From Paracoccaceae bacterium (GTDB lineage Bacteria > Pseudomonadota > Alphaproteobacteria > Rhodobacterales > Rhodobacteraceae): 57,523 bases of DNA. The DNA is taken from the NCBI GenBank assembly GCA_029246285.1, contig JAQWNW010000061.1:1-57523 (forward strand), in the 5' to 3' direction. The notes below the pieces were generated by a model. The model was not told the DNA's origin. It saw nothing but the letters and a program-made list of their open reading frames with translations, and ran no database searches. The stretch's first letter is position 1; the number at the start of each line of letters is the position of its first letter. Below are positions 20,263-30,339 of the stretch, one piece after another. The translations under genes and the position numbers were made by a program.

Positions 20263-21105
20263 TTAACGACCCTTCTTCTTTGCGTGACGTGAGCGAATAA
20301 TTAGCTTTTGTGACGCTTTATTTTTATTTCGTGTTCGGGCTCCTTTAGTTGGTTTACCCCAAGGAGTAACCGGATGACGTCCTCCAGAAGTTCTTCCTTC
20401 ACCGCCACCATGAGGATGGTCAATCGGATTCATAACAACTCCCCGAACACTCGGCCGGATGCCTCTATGACGATTTCGACCCGCTTTACCAAAATTTTGA
20501 TTCGAATTATCAGGGTTTGAAACCGCACCAACTGTGGCCATACATTCTTGCCTAACAAGCCTTAATTCACCTGAAGACAACTTTATCTGAGCATAACCTC
20601 CATCTCTACCAACGAATTGAGCATAAGTTCCAGCGGCTCTGGCTATTTGACCACCTTTTCCAGGCTTAAGCTCAATATTGTGTACAATGGTTCCAATTGG
20701 CATTCCAGAAAATGGCATTGTATTTCCAGGTTTAATATCAGCCTTAGTAGAGGAGATAACAGTGTCGCCGATGCTCAACCGTTGAGGTGCTAAGATATAT
20801 GATTGCTCGCCATCAGAGTATTTTATGAGCGCTATAAATGCAGTCCTGTTCGGATCATACTCTATTCTTTCGACAACAGCCGTTACATCGACCTTATTTC
20901 TTTTAAAATCTACCACACGATATAATCGTTTCGCGCCACCGCCCTTGCGGCGCATCGTAATACGTCCGGTATTGTTTCGACCCCCATTCTTCAACAAACC
21001 TTCTGTCAAAGACTTAACTGGGCGACCTTTCCAAAGTTCCGAACGGTCAATCAGTACCAACCCTCGTTGGCCAGGCGTGGTCGGCTTATACGACTTTAAT
21101 GCCAT
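20263..21105 (-). CDS. rplB: 50S ribosomal protein L2
   Basis: 280 residues: [37 protein letters not shown] and the C-terminal [20 protein letters not shown], which includes the His essential for peptidyl transfer in uL2. A 133-base gap with no recognised element separates it from rplW, unusually wide for an S10-type operon. Confidence 0.98.
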   Translation of the reverse strand: MALKSYKPTTPGQRGLVLIDRSELWKGRPVKSLTEGLLKNGGRNNTGRITMRRKGGGAKRLYRVVDFKRNKVDVTAVVERIEYDPNRTAFIALIKYSDGEQSYILAPQRLSIGDTVISSTKADIKPGNTMPFSGMPIGTIVHNIELKPGKGGQIARAAGTYAQFVGRDGGYAQIKLSSGELRLVRQECMATVGAVSNPDNSNQNFGKAGRNRHRGIRPSVRGVVMNPIDHPHGGGEGRTSGGRHPVTPWGKPTKGARTRNKNKASQKLIIRSRHAKKKGR

Positions 21106-21238
21106 CTTGCTGTCTTCCGTCTTTTGCCAATCTTAGAGAAAACTCTATTTTGGCTGGTTATGTCTGCCGCTTTTAAACAAAGCTTTAGACCTTATAAAAA
21201 TCGCAAAACCTTAATTGATTACGATTCGGCTGCTTCTA

Positions 21239-21535
21239 TCAAAGCCCAGTGCTCACGTCGATGGTATTTCCCTCCTCCAACATAACATAGGCCTTCTTGG
21301 TGTTTTTTCTTCTTCCTAATTGTCCTTTGAAACGCTTTGTTTTACCCTTCACTACGGTTGTATTTACTGCTTTTACTTTTACATTAAATAACGCCTCAAC
21401 AGCCTCTTTTATAAGTGGCTTATTTGAGTCCATAGAAACTTCAAAAACAACAGCACCTGCTTCTGACGCCATAGTTGCTTTTTCAGTGACGATTGGTTTT
21501 CTTATCACATCATAGTATTCTGTCTTGCTACTCAT
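21239..21535 (-). CDS. rplW: 50S ribosomal protein L23
   Basis: 98 residues: [38 protein letters not shown] and [15 protein letters not shown]. uL23 is the docking site for SRP and trigger factor at the tunnel exit. Overlaps rplD by 4 bases. Confidence 0.97.
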   Translation of the reverse strand: MSSKTEYYDVIRKPIVTEKATMASEAGAVVFEVSMDSNKPLIKEAVEALFNVKVKAVNTTVVKGKTKRFKGQLGRRKNTKKAYVMLEEGNTIDVSTGL

Positions 21536-22152
21536 TTTAATCTAGCCTCCAAAGCTTGCACCCCAGATTTGGTCAAAACCAGCGTATCTCTTTTAAGAAT
21601 GTCATAAACGTTTGCCCCGGCTGATGGCAAAACATCGACTCCATCTATGTTAGAAGCCGCTCGTGCAAAATCCAAATTGACCTCAGCGCCATCGATAAAT
21701 AATGTGCGCTTCCAACCCATTTTTTGAATAGTGCTAGCTAATTCTTTGGACTTACCAGCTTTTAAAGATGCCTCATCCAATACCACCAATTCACCTGCAG
21801 CCGCTTTTGCTGATAAAGCATGTCTCAGACCAAGCGCCCTAACTTTCTTTGGCAAATCAAACGCATGACTTCTCGGTTGAGGACCCTTATAGACTCCTCC
21901 TCCGCGGAATATAGGCGCGGAACGCGCACCATGTCTGGCTCCACCAGTCCCTTTTTGACGATATATCTTCTTTTTGGAGTATTTTACTTCAGACCGTGTC
22001 TTTACCTTATGTGTCCCAGCTTGAGCTCTTGCCCGTTGCCAGCGCACCACACGATGCAAAATATCAATCCTTGGCTCTAAAGAAAAAATATCGTCAGCTA
22101 GGTCGATTGATCCTGCTTTTGATGAGTCTAATTTGATAACATCTTTTTTCAT
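21532..22152 (-). CDS. rplD: 50S ribosomal protein L4
   Basis: 206 residues. The extended tunnel loop is clear: [20 protein letters not shown] then [20 protein letters not shown]. In E. coli L4 represses its own S10 operon; a corresponding leader is not evident here. Overlaps rplC by 4 bases. Confidence 0.97.
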   Translation of the reverse strand: MKKDVIKLDSSKAGSIDLADDIFSLEPRIDILHRVVRWQRARAQAGTHKVKTRSEVKYSKKKIYRQKGTGGARHGARSAPIFRGGGVYKGPQPRSHAFDLPKKVRALGLRHALSAKAAAGELVVLDEASLKAGKSKELASTIQKMGWKRTLFIDGAEVNLDFARAASNIDGVDVLPSAGANVYDILKRDTLVLTKSGVQALEARLK

Positions 22153-22880
22153 TCTTCTGAACCTCCCTCAGGTAATTCTGAATTTGGCTCTACCTTTTCA
22201 CTTGCTACGGACTTTAGAGCAGCAGGATATGGCAGGTCTTTAGGAGCAGGTTTTTTAACGGCATCTTTAACAGTAACCCATCCCCCTTTGGAGCCAGGTA
22301 CAGCACCTTTGATCATAATTAAGCCTCTTGAAGAGTCTGTTCTTACAACCTCAAGATTCTGAGTAGTTACCTTAGCAGCACCCATATGCCCAGCCATCTT
22401 CTTCCCCTTAAAGACTTTACCTGGCTCTTGACATTGACCAGTTGACCCGTGCGACCTGTGGCTAATTGAAACGCCGTGTGATGCTCGCAAACCTTTAAAG
22501 TTGTGCCTTTTCATTCCACCAGCAAAACCTTTACCAATTGAAGTACCAGAGATATCAACCTTCTGACCCGCTAAAAAATGTTCAGCTGAAATTTCCTCAC
22601 CGACATCAATAAGAGCATCTTCTGATACCCTAAATTCAGCCACTTTACGTTTAGGCGCGACCTTCGCTAGCGCAAAGTGTCCTCGCATCGCTGCCGAGGT
22701 GCGTTTTGCTTTTGCAAGACCAGAACCCAACTGTACAGCGGTATAACCATCTTTTTCAGCTGTTCGCTGAGCGACAACTTGTAAACTATCTAATTGCAGA
22801 ACAGTTACAGGAACTTGCTTACCATCCTCCAAAAATAGGCGCGTCATGCCCACTTTTTTTGCTATTATTCCAGAGCGCAT
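22149..22880 (-). CDS. rplC: 50S ribosomal protein L3
   Basis: 243 residues: [40 protein letters not shown] and [20 protein letters not shown]. The Gln in the GQCQ-type loop is the PrmB methylation region. The C-terminal 25 residues are an acidic/proline-rich extension seen in many alphaproteobacterial uL3 proteins. Confidence 0.97.
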   Translation of the reverse strand: MRSGIIAKKVGMTRLFLEDGKQVPVTVLQLDSLQVVAQRTAEKDGYTAVQLGSGLAKAKRTSAAMRGHFALAKVAPKRKVAEFRVSEDALIDVGEEISAEHFLAGQKVDISGTSIGKGFAGGMKRHNFKGLRASHGVSISHRSHGSTGQCQEPGKVFKGKKMAGHMGAAKVTTQNLEVVRTDSSRGLIMIKGAVPGSKGGWVTVKDAVKKPAPKDLPYPAALKSVASEKVEPNSELPEGGSEE

Positions 22881-22895
22881 AATCTATTTGCCTCC

Positions 22896-23204
22896 TTAAA
22901 GCTTAATCTCAACATCCACACCTGCCGCAAGATCGAGCTTCATTAACGCGTCTACGGTTTGTGGAGTTGGGTCAACAATATCTAAAAGACGTTTATGAGT
23001 CCTTATTTCAAATTGTTCTCTTGATTTCTTATTCACATGCGGGCCACGCAAAACTGTAAACTTCTCAATCTTGTTTGGTAACGGTATTGGACCACGGACG
23101 GTAGCACCGGTACGTTTTGCCGTATTTACGATCTCTTGAGTTGACGTGTCCAGGACTCTGAAATCGAAAGCCTTAAGCCTTATTCTAATATTTTGGCTTT
23201 GCAT
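22896..23204 (-). CDS. rpsJ: 30S ribosomal protein S10
   Basis: 102 residues: [40 protein letters not shown] and [16 protein letters not shown]. uS10 (NusE) also joins antitermination complexes. It heads the ribosomal-protein run and lies 67 bases after tuf, across a strong hairpin. Confidence 0.98.
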   Translation of the reverse strand: MQSQNIRIRLKAFDFRVLDTSTQEIVNTAKRTGATVRGPIPLPNKIEKFTVLRGPHVNKKSREQFEIRTHKRLLDIVDPTPQTVDALMKLDLAAGVDVEIKL

Positions 23205-23231
23205 TTTTTAACCTTTCGCAGTTGAGAGGTG

Positions 23232-23251
23232 GGGCGGAATTTATTCCGCCC
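23232..23251 (-). other. Strong hairpin between tuf and rpsJ
   Basis: GGGCGGAA and TTCCGCCC form a perfect 8-bp stem on a four-base loop, about 20 bases past the tuf stop. No T-run follows on the minus strand (ACCTCTCAAC), so it is more likely an RNA-processing or attenuation structure, or a 3' stabiliser for tuf mRNA, than a simple terminator. Confidence 0.55.
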
Positions 23252-23271
23252 ACATCGAACTATATTTACGC

Positions 23272-24450
23272 TTACGCGTTGATTTTTGATACTACACCGG
23301 AGCCGACTGTTCTGCCCCCTTCACGGATCGCAAAGCGTAAACCTTGTTCCATTGCGATTGGTGCTATGAGTTCTACATTAAATTTAAGGTTATCACCTGG
23401 CATCACCATTTCCGTGCCTGATGGCAACTCAACCGTTCCAGTAACGTCCGTTGTACGGAAGTAAAACTGTGGTCGGTAGTTTGCAAAGAATGGTGTATGA
23501 CGACCACCCTCATCTTTAGTTAAGATGTAAACCTCTGCTTCAAACTTAGTGTGAGGTGTAACAGAGCTTGGCTTACATAAAACTTGCCCACGCTCAACGT
23601 CTTCACGTCCAACACCACGTAATAAGACACCTACGTTATCACCAGCCTCACCACGATCTAACAATTTGCGGAACATCTCCACACCAGTACATGTTGTTTT
23701 GCTTGTGTCTTTGATGCCAACGATCTCAATGTCGTCACCAACATTAATCACACCACGCTCAACACGACCTGTCACAACAGTTCCTCGGCCAGAAATTGAA
23801 AACACATCTTCAATTGGCATTAAGAAAGGCTCATCTACTGCGCGTGGTGGTTGCGGTATATGTGCATCCACAGCAGCCATTAGTTCAGCAATTTTTTCTT
23901 TACCAATCGCATCATCACGATCTTCTAAAGCAGCTAAAGCTGAGCCAGCAACAATAGGAATATCATCTCCAGGATAATCATAAGCTGAAAGAAGCTCTCT
24001 AATCTCCATCTCAACAAGCTCTAAAAGCTCTTCATCATCTACTTGATCAACTTTATTCATAAAGACAACCATCGCTGGAATACCAACCTGACGACCTAGA
24101 AGAATATGCTCACGTGTCTGAGGCATAGGACCATCAGCAGCGTTAACAACCAAAATAGCACCGTCCATTTGAGCTGCACCTGTAATCATATTTTTTACAT
24201 AGTCAGCGTGACCTGGGCAGTCCACATGTGCGTAGTGACGAGCTTCCGTCTCATACTCAACATGAGCCGTTGAAATTGTAATCCCACGAGCCTTCTCTTC
24301 AGGCGCTCCATCAATCTCATCATACGCCTTAAACGTATCTGAATACTGCTTTGTAATCGCCGCAGTTAATGTCGTCTTACCATGGTCAACATGGCCAATC
24401 GTGCCAATGTTACAATGTGGCTTCGTACGTTCAAACTTCTCCTTTGCCAT
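23272..24450 (-). CDS. tuf: Elongation factor Tu
   Basis: 392 residues. GTPase motifs: GHVDHGKT (19-26), [13 protein letters not shown] (switch II, catalytic His), NKVDQVDD for guanine, then domains 2 and 3 ending [14 protein letters not shown]. It delivers aminoacyl-tRNA to the ribosome. TGGAGG lies 8 bases before the ATG, and a small hairpin (24475-24495) lies further up. It is next to rpsJ as usual, but fusA, rpsG and rpsL are absent upstream; a lipoprotein gene takes their place, so a second tuf with the str genes may exist elsewhere. Confidence 0.98.
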   Translation of the reverse strand: MAKEKFERTKPHCNIGTIGHVDHGKTTLTAAITKQYSDTFKAYDEIDGAPEEKARGITISTAHVEYETEARHYAHVDCPGHADYVKNMITGAAQMDGAILVVNAADGPMPQTREHILLGRQVGIPAMVVFMNKVDQVDDEELLELVEMEIRELLSAYDYPGDDIPIVAGSALAALEDRDDAIGKEKIAELMAAVDAHIPQPPRAVDEPFLMPIEDVFSISGRGTVVTGRVERGVINVGDDIEIVGIKDTSKTTCTGVEMFRKLLDRGEAGDNVGVLLRGVGREDVERGQVLCKPSSVTPHTKFEAEVYILTKDEGGRHTPFFANYRPQFYFRTTDVTGTVELPSGTEMVMPGDNLKFNVELIAPIAMEQGLRFAIREGGRTVGSGVVSKINA

Positions 24451-24560
24451 AGCTTGGCCTCCATAAATTTAATTCAGGTATAGTGTATAGACCTGTATTG
24501 ATTGACGGCTGCGTCCTACTGAGTTTCTTTTAAAAAATCAAGTATCAAAGACGAAAATTA

Positions 24561-25109
24561 TCACTCAAAGACATCTTTATTACTTACAATCCATTTACTG
24601 ATTTTATACGTTGCTATTGTGGTTAAATTATCAAGCTGTTCTTCGGCTGTTAAAGTTAAACCACTTCCTAATATAGTGCTACCACTTATAGACTCAAAGA
24701 TTGAGAATCTTTTGGGTTTGTTGAAAACTTTTTGTTCAGATTCATCGTTAAAAATTGAGACATCTACTATGAGTATAGACTTAGGTGATAATATGATTGG
24801 AATACCTGGTTTGGCGAGGACGTAACCACTTACAACAACAGATACATGGAAGAACCGATTTCCATTTTGCTTACTGAGTGAATTCGATAACTTTTTTTTC
24901 AGTGTATTTTCTAATATTTGCTCAGATGCATTCCGGCTAAAGAAACCTTTTTGGGCGTTTTCAGCCTTTACAACTAAATGGCCTAGTTTGAAATTTCCTA
25001 TCTGTTGAACAGGGGTTATATCAGAGGGGTAGTTAGATATTGAACATCCAGTAAAAAACAAGAAGGTTGATATCAATAACGGTTTCCACATTTCAATGTA
25101 GAGTTTCAT
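24561..25109 (-). CDS. Unknown lipoprotein
   Basis: 182 residues. A short N-region (MKLYIEMWKPLL) precedes a hydrophobic core and a lipobox ending FFTGC (Cys22), so this is a probable outer-membrane or periplasmic lipoprotein. AAAGGCTAACT precedes the ATG. The mature part reads like the small alpha/beta lipoproteins common in Rhodobacterales: a conserved-looking LGHLVVKAENAQKGF, a helical segment (SEQILENTLKKKLSNSL), then FFHVSVVVSGYVLAKPGIPI and a C-terminal helix. I cannot name a family with confidence. It lies 110 bases upstream of tuf on the same strand and is divergent from the dioxygenase gene. Confidence 0.8.
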   Translation of the reverse strand: MKLYIEMWKPLLISTFLFFTGCSISNYPSDITPVQQIGNFKLGHLVVKAENAQKGFFSRNASEQILENTLKKKLSNSLSKQNGNRFFHVSVVVSGYVLAKPGIPIILSPKSILIVDVSIFNDESEQKVFNKPKRFSIFESISGSTILGSGLTLTAEEQLDNLTTIATYKISKWIVSNKDVFE

Positions 25110-25243
25110 AGTTAGCCTTTTGTTATGGTGATGACCTTAAGTTTAATTGTAGACCAATAAAACTGGCTTCACTTTTAATTGCAATACCATTAGTGGAAAT
25201 TACATGATGCTAATTGATTAGTTGTGTGGAGGCTAAATATAAA

Positions 25244-26071
25244 ATGGGAAAATGTTTATCTGATAGCCAGGTAGAAAAATTTCATAGAGATGGCTTTTTG
25301 TCACCTATAAATGTATTTTCGATTAATGAGGCATTAGAGTTAAAGGATAAATTGGAAGATGCTGAAAAAATTTGGCCAGAGGCCTTTAGTGCCTCAGCAA
25401 GAAACAATGCGCATTTAAATTTCGAATTTCTTGACAGTATTGTTCACAATAAAATTTTATTAGATGCCGTAGAGGATATTCTGGGTCCAAATATTTTGGC
25501 TTACGCCTCCACATTATTTATTAAAGAGCCAAGGGATCCAGGTTTTGTCAGTTGGCATCAAGATGGAAAATATATGGGCTTGAGTGAAAATATAGGAATA
25601 ACAGCTTGGGTTGCTTTATCAGAAGCTAATGGTGAAAGTGGATGTATGTCGATGATTCCAGGAAGTCATGAAAAGATGCTCGCGCATAAAGATACATTCG
25701 AAAAAGATAATATTTTAACTCGTGGTCAGGAGGTTCAGAATGTAGATGTTGGAAAAGCCGTTGAAACCCCTCTGAGACCTGGTCAGGCCTCATTTCATTG
25801 CCCCACTGTAATCCATGGTTCACAACCAAACCGCAGCAAGCAACGACGGATAGGATTTGCAATTCAAACCTACATACCAACCACTGTAAAGAGCATTCAC
25901 GGTCGTGCCTCGGCGCAATTGGTAAGAGGTATAGATACTTTTGGTCACTTTGATTTGCTACAAAGACCAAAGAGCGATATGGAAGACGTGCAGGTAACTA
26001 CAAGGGATCGAATAAACAAAGAATACGCGAACATCTTATATTTAGGGGCGAAAAAAACCCGAGATCTATAA
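25244..26071 (+). CDS. Phytanoyl-CoA dioxygenase (PhyH) family protein
   Basis: 275-residue non-haem Fe(II)/2-oxoglutarate oxygenase. The iron triad is visible as the HxD of SWHQDGKYMGL and the distal His in CPTVIHGSQPN; the 2-oxoglutarate-binding Arg follows in RRIGFAIQTYIP. The N-terminus LSDSQVEKFHRDGFLSPI is typical of the family. Start at the ATG after GTGGAGG (11-base spacing); a TTG 30 bases upstream is less likely. Bacterial members act on diverse substrates (ectoine, mitomycin-type, phosphonates), so the substrate is unknown. Its stop is 5 bases from that of a convergent aldehyde dehydrogenase. Confidence 0.88.
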   Translation: MGKCLSDSQVEKFHRDGFLSPINVFSINEALELKDKLEDAEKIWPEAFSASARNNAHLNFEFLDSIVHNKILLDAVEDILGPNILAYASTLFIKEPRDPGFVSWHQDGKYMGLSENIGITAWVALSEANGESGCMSMIPGSHEKMLAHKDTFEKDNILTRGQEVQNVDVGKAVETPLRPGQASFHCPTVIHGSQPNRSKQRRIGFAIQTYIPTTVKSIHGRASAQLVRGIDTFGHFDLLQRPKSDMEDVQVTTRDRINKEYANILYLGAKKTRDL

Positions 26072-26076
26072 CGTCT

Positions 26077-27513
26077 TTAATTAGACCATCCAGAAACTGA
26101 TTTAACCTCCAAAAAGTCTTCTAACCCCCAGATTCCGCCTTCTCTACCATTACCGGATTGCTTATATCCGCCAAATGGTGAGCCAGAGCTTCTTGGTAAA
26201 CCATTCATTTCAACCATTCCAGATCGTAAACGTCTTGCTACCCGGTTACGCTTTGCATCATCCTCAGATTGAACGTAATTGGTTAATCCATAATTTGTAT
26301 CATTTGCTAATTCGACAGCGTGATCTTCGTTATCAAATGGCATAATTGATAAGACTGGGCCAAATATCTCTTCTCGATAAATCGTCATGTCTGGTGTTAC
26401 ATCCGCAAAAACGGTAGGTTTGATATAGTAACCTCTATTTAGCCCTTCCGGTCTTCCGGTTCCCCCAGCTACCAATTTCGCTCCCTCGTCAATGCCCTTT
26501 TCGATCAAATTTTGAATCTTATTAAACTGAATTTCTGATACAACTGGGCCAATGTGTCTTCCTGTCTCATGTCCAGATGAAACAGATATTGAGTTGGCAA
26601 CCTCAGCGGCGATTGTCACCGCATTCTCGTAAATAGAGCTTTCTACCATCATTCTAGTTGGTGCATTGCAAGATTGTCCCGAGTTATTCATTACTCTCAA
26701 AACACCATTCTTGATAGCTTTTTCATCAGCATCATCAAAAATTAGATTTGCTCCTTTGCCCCCAAGTTCTAAAGTTACTCTTTTAAGGGTGTCAGCAGCT
26801 GCTTTAGATATAGCAATACCTGCTCGAGTCGAGCCTGTGAAACTGATCATGTCTACATCAGGGTGGCTAGACAATTGTGTTCCAACCCCTAGTCCGTCAC
26901 CGTTAACCATATTAAAGACTCCGGGTGGGCATCCAGCCTCATGCAATATCTCTGAGAAAACAATAGATGAAAGCGGTGCAATTTCTGAAGGTTTTAAAAC
27001 CATCGTGCATCCAGCCGCGATGGCTGGGATAGTTTTTAAAGTAACTTGGTTCATTGGCCAGTTCCAAGGTGTAATTAAGCCGCAAACACCCACCGGTTCA
27101 TATAAAATTTTATCATGTGGAGTATCGCTTCTCAAGTCTTGATCGAATTGAAATTCTTTAAAAACATTTATAAATCCTTTAATGTGATTTAAACCTGTAC
27201 CTACTTGCTGCTGTCTCGCCATTTCAATTGGAGCGCCCATTTCAAGACTAATGGCTTTGGCCATATCTTCAGCCCTTAATTCATATTCCTCCAAAATATT
27301 TTCAATTAATTTTAGTCGATCATTTTTTGGAGTAAACATCCAAGACTCGAAAGCATCTCGAGCAGCTTTTACAGCTTTGTTTGTATCTGCTTGAGATCCA
27401 AGTGAAATGACTGCACAGTTTTCTTCAGTAGATGGATCGACAACGTTGAAGTCATTTGAAATTTCTGGCTCAACCCATGAACCATTGATGTAAAATGAGC
27501 GCTTATTTAACAT
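26077..27513 (-). CDS. NAD(P)-dependent aldehyde dehydrogenase
   Basis: 478 residues, ALDH superfamily. The N-terminal part has the cofactor motifs TPWNWPMNQVTLK and VLKPSEIAPLS, FTGSTRAG lies in the Rossmann fold, and the general base is the Glu of TLELGGKGANLIF. The catalytic Cys is in SGQSCNAPTR, and EEIFGPVLSI and the C-terminal GGYKQSGNGREGG are intact. It oxidises an aldehyde to the acid; substrate not deducible. It is monocistronic or follows pnp by 110 bases, across an 11-bp inverted repeat. Convergence with the PhyH gene does not by itself prove a shared pathway. Confidence 0.92.
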   Translation of the reverse strand: MLNKRSFYINGSWVEPEISNDFNVVDPSTEENCAVISLGSQADTNKAVKAARDAFESWMFTPKNDRLKLIENILEEYELRAEDMAKAISLEMGAPIEMARQQQVGTGLNHIKGFINVFKEFQFDQDLRSDTPHDKILYEPVGVCGLITPWNWPMNQVTLKTIPAIAAGCTMVLKPSEIAPLSSIVFSEILHEAGCPPGVFNMVNGDGLGVGTQLSSHPDVDMISFTGSTRAGIAISKAAADTLKRVTLELGGKGANLIFDDADEKAIKNGVLRVMNNSGQSCNAPTRMMVESSIYENAVTIAAEVANSISVSSGHETGRHIGPVVSEIQFNKIQNLIEKGIDEGAKLVAGGTGRPEGLNRGYYIKPTVFADVTPDMTIYREEIFGPVLSIMPFDNEDHAVELANDTNYGLTNYVQSEDDAKRNRVARRLRSGMVEMNGLPRSSGSPFGGYKQSGNGREGGIWGLEDFLEVKSVSGWSN

Positions 27514-27560
27514 ATTTACCTCTTAATTAAACAAAATTGTTATTTTTATACTTGGATAAT

Positions 27561-27596
27561 TGTGTTTCACTTTTTAATAAATTCCAGTGAAACACA
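27561..27596. repeat. 11-bp perfect inverted repeat between pnp and the ALDH gene
   Basis: TGTGTTTCACT and AGTGAAACACA flank a 14-base A/T-rich spacer. It lies 48 bases before the aldehyde dehydrogenase ATG and 28 bases past the pnp stop. There is no T-run on the minus strand after it (ATTATCC). It could be a pnp 3' hairpin or a regulator-binding palindrome for the dehydrogenase. Confidence 0.6.
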
Positions 27597-27623
27597 TAAT
27601 CGTATGGCCTTATAAAAGATGTC

Positions 27624-29756
27624 TCACTTTTCTTCTGGAGCTTCTTTAATTTCTTCTCCAGTTTCTTGGTCCACCATCTTCATAGCAAGTTTTGTCTTGC
27701 CACGGTCATCAAATCCTAAAAGTTTTACTTTAACTTCTTGACCTTCCTTTAGAACATCTGAAGGATGTCCGATCCTGCGATTTTCGATTTGACTAATATG
27801 TACCAATCCATCTCGTTTTCCAAAAAAGTTGACAAATGCACCAAAGTCCATAAGTTTTACAACTTTGCCGGTATATATTGTTCCGACTTCAGGCTCTGCA
27901 ACTATGGCGTAAATCATATCATAGGCTGTTTTGATTGCTTCTCCATTTGGACTTGCAATTTTAATCACACCTTCATCATTGATATCGACTTTCGCCCCTG
28001 AGACTTCGACGATTTCTCTAATAACTTTGCCGCCAGATCCAATAACTTCTCTGATTTTATCCGTTGGAACATTCATAGTTTCGATCCTTGGAGCGTGTAC
28101 GGAAAAGTCTTGCGTTTCAGAGATGGATTTTGACATCTCAGTAAGGATATGGATGCGGCCATCTTTAGCTTGATCTAAAGCTTGTTCCATAATTTCAGGT
28201 GTTATACCAGCAACCTTAATATCCATTTGAAGCGAAGTTATTCCGACTTCCGTGCCAGCGACTTTGAAATCCATATCACCTAAGTGATCTTCATCACCTA
28301 ATATGTCTGTTAAGATAGCGAACTCTCCACTGTCTTCTAAAATCAATCCCATTGCAACTCCTGCTACGGGAGCTTTCAATGGTACACCGGCATCCATCAT
28401 TGATAAAGACGCCCCACAAACTGAAGCCATTGATGAAGATCCATTAGATTCTGTAATTTCCGAAACAACTCGAACGGTATAAGGAAAATCCGTAGGGGCT
28501 GGCAAAACGGCCTGCAAAGCTCGCCATGCTAGTTTACCATGACCAATTTCCCGTCTTCCTGGAGGTCCAACTCTGCCAGCTTCTCCAACGGAGTATGGAG
28601 GGAAATTATAGTGCAACATAAAATTAGCGCGAGAATTCATGTGCAGGGCATCTATAATTTGTTCATCATCACCTGTTCCAAGAGTAGTTACCACCAGACC
28701 TTGGGTTTCTCCTCTAGTAAATAAGGCTGATCCATGTGTTCTAGGAAGAAATCCAGTTTCTGAAAGTATTGGCCTTACAGTCGAGTTATCCCGACCATCT
28801 ATTCTCTTTCCACCTTTTATGATTGCTCCTCGCACAATATCACTTTCAAGTTTTTTAATAGCAGTACTTAGCAATGGATCTAATTGGTCGTCTTCTGAAA
28901 GTTTCTCTGTGATGTTAGTTCTTGCAGAGGATACTGCTACTGTGCGTTTTTGTTTATCAGTCAAAGAAAAAGCTTTTGTCATCTCTTTTTTTCCAGCTTT
29001 TTCAACTCGAGAGTAAATCTCTTTATAATCAGGTTCACTAAATTCCATTGGTGCTTTAGCGGCATCTTCTGCCATATCAATAATTAAGTCTATAACTGGC
29101 TGTAGTTGTTCATGACCAAATTTTACAGCGCCTAACATCTCTTTTTCGGACAGCTCGTAAGCTTCCGATTCCACCATCATTACAGCATCTTTTGTACCTG
29201 CAACAACTAAATCTAAACGCTGATCTGGATTTAATCTTAAATTATCCATATCTGAGACTTCTGGGTTTAAAGTATATTCGCCTTTTGAAAAGCCTACTCT
29301 TGCGCCAGCAATTGGTCCCATGAATGGAGCACCGGATAATGTCAGCGCCGCCGATGAGGCAATCATGGCCAAGATATCAGGATCATTTACTAGATCATGA
29401 GATAAGACCGTATTCATCAAAAGTACTTCATTCTTAAAACCAGGCACAAAAAGAGGACGAATTGGTCTATCTATTAATCGGGCGGTTAAAGTCTCTTTTT
29501 CAGAAGGACGAGCTTCTCGTTTGAAAAACCCACCAGGAATTTTTCCAGCGGCATAGTATTTTTCCTGATAGTGTACGGTCAATGGGAAAAAATCTTGGCC
29601 TGGTTTTTCGGTTTTGGCGTATGTAACAGCGGCCATGACTGTTGTTTCTCCGAGTGTTGCCAAAACACAAGAATCTGCTTGCCGGGCAATTTTCCCGGTT
29701 TCAAGGGTCAGAGTTTCGGTACCCCACTGTATTGTTTTTTTTACTTCATTAAACAT
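27624..29756 (-). CDS. pnp: Polyribonucleotide nucleotidyltransferase (PNPase)
   Basis: 710 residues. Two RNase PH-like cores (N-terminal [21 protein letters not shown]-terminal core with [20 protein letters not shown] and [18 protein letters not shown]) are joined by a helical domain. A KH domain ([18 protein letters not shown]) and an S1 domain ([20 protein letters not shown]) follow. It degrades RNA 3' to 5' by phosphorolysis and joins the degradosome. TAGGAAAC precedes the ATG. It follows rpsO, the conserved order, and its 230-base leader is packed with hairpins, suggesting RNase III-type autocontrol. Confidence 0.97.
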   Translation of the reverse strand: MFNEVKKTIQWGTETLTLETGKIARQADSCVLATLGETTVMAAVTYAKTEKPGQDFFPLTVHYQEKYYAAGKIPGGFFKREARPSEKETLTARLIDRPIRPLFVPGFKNEVLLMNTVLSHDLVNDPDILAMIASSAALTLSGAPFMGPIAGARVGFSKGEYTLNPEVSDMDNLRLNPDQRLDLVVAGTKDAVMMVESEAYELSEKEMLGAVKFGHEQLQPVIDLIIDMAEDAAKAPMEFSEPDYKEIYSRVEKAGKKEMTKAFSLTDKQKRTVAVSSARTNITEKLSEDDQLDPLLSTAIKKLESDIVRGAIIKGGKRIDGRDNSTVRPILSETGFLPRTHGSALFTRGETQGLVVTTLGTGDDEQIIDALHMNSRANFMLHYNFPPYSVGEAGRVGPPGRREIGHGKLAWRALQAVLPAPTDFPYTVRVVSEITESNGSSSMASVCGASLSMMDAGVPLKAPVAGVAMGLILEDSGEFAILTDILGDEDHLGDMDFKVAGTEVGITSLQMDIKVAGITPEIMEQALDQAKDGRIHILTEMSKSISETQDFSVHAPRIETMNVPTDKIREVIGSGGKVIREIVEVSGAKVDINDEGVIKIASPNGEAIKTAYDMIYAIVAEPEVGTIYTGKVVKLMDFGAFVNFFGKRDGLVHISQIENRRIGHPSDVLKEGQEVKVKLLGFDDRGKTKLAMKMVDQETGEEIKEAPEEK

Positions 29757-29772
29757 ATTGTTTCCTATTCAA

Positions 29773-29899
29773 GTGAGATCTAGTTTTTTAAATCTCACGG
29801 TCGGACAAGCTAAAAAAGCTTGTGGCCTTAATTTCAATATTATCATGCTAAATTTGTAAGGCCTTACACTTTAAGCAATCTCTAGCCTGAGATTCAGGC
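29773..29899 (-). promoter_or_regulatory. Hairpin-rich pnp leader
   Basis: Four inverted repeats lie in series directly before pnp: 29773-29798 (GTGAGAT/ATCTCAC, 12-base loop), 29805-29823 (ACAAGCT/AGCTTGT, 5-base loop), 29824-29863 (GGCCTTA/TAAGGCC, extended by ATTT/AAAT) and 29885-29899 (GCCTGA/TCAGGC, 3-base loop). The 12-bp palindrome GTAAGGCCTTAC is at 29856-29867. None has a proper T-run. In E. coli the rpsO-pnp junction holds an RNase III-cut stem used by PNPase to control its own mRNA; this could be an independent version. Confidence 0.5.
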
Positions 29900-29986
29900 A
29901 TAATCTTTTGCATTTTAGAGCACATTAGACGGACATTTTATATGGTTTAGTTAATTTACTTTTTGTTTTTTTCAACGTTTGATAAA

Positions 29987-30256
29987 TTATCTTCTTAACC
30001 CGAGTCTTTTTATAAGCTCTTGGTATCTATGTTCTGATTTTCCACGAGTGTAATCAAGTAGTTTGCGACGCAAGGCGACTAGCTTCAAAAGACCACGTCT
30101 CGAATGGTTGTCTTTTTTGTGCGTTTTAAAATGTTCAGTTAAAGTCGCAATTCTAGATGAAAGTATTGCTATTTGAACTTCGGGGGATCCTGTATCGCCC
30201 TCATGGGTCGCAAATTCTTTCATAAGTTCAGATTTTTTTTCTGCTGTAATCGACAT
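29987..30256 (-). CDS. rpsO: 30S ribosomal protein S15
   Basis: 89 residues from [15 protein letters not shown], with [20 protein letters not shown] and [20 protein letters not shown], full length for uS15. The ATG at 30254-30256 follows AAAGGAGAACCCG; an upstream in-frame start would add 15 unrelated residues. uS15 nucleates the 30S platform and in many bacteria represses its own translation through a leader structure. Confidence 0.97.
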   Translation of the reverse strand: MSITAEKKSELMKEFATHEGDTGSPEVQIAILSSRIATLTEHFKTHKKDNHSRRGLLKLVALRRKLLDYTRGKSEHRYQELIKRLGLRR

Positions 30257-30281
30257 CGGGTTCTCCTTTATCTGTGCGCAA

Positions 30282-30299
30282 GCCAGGATGTCGTCCAGC
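30282..30299 (-). promoter_or_regulatory. Candidate S15-binding hairpin in the rpsO leader
   Basis: On the minus strand GCTGGA-CGACA-TCC-T-GGC folds into a small stem with a G-T wobble and one bulged T, ending about 12 bases before the AAAGGAG site. CCTT at 30300-30303 could pair with AAGG of that site (30265-30268), closing a larger structure that would hide it. S15 is known to recognise G-U/G-C stem features. Fold and function are inference. Confidence 0.3.
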
Positions 30300-30314
30300 A
30301 AGGCTGTTATCTGA

Positions 30315-30339
30315 TATCTTAAAAATTTTTCTTAAGATA
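30315..30339. repeat. 8-bp inverted repeat upstream of rpsO
   Basis: TATCTTAA and TTAAGATA flank a 9-base A/T spacer, and a second TTATCT/AGATAA pairing nests around it. It lies in the 140-base gap between the EamA gene and rpsO, close to a T-tract on the minus strand upstream of the repeat. It may be part of the rpsO promoter/leader or an AT-rich transcription end for the EamA gene. Confidence 0.4.
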
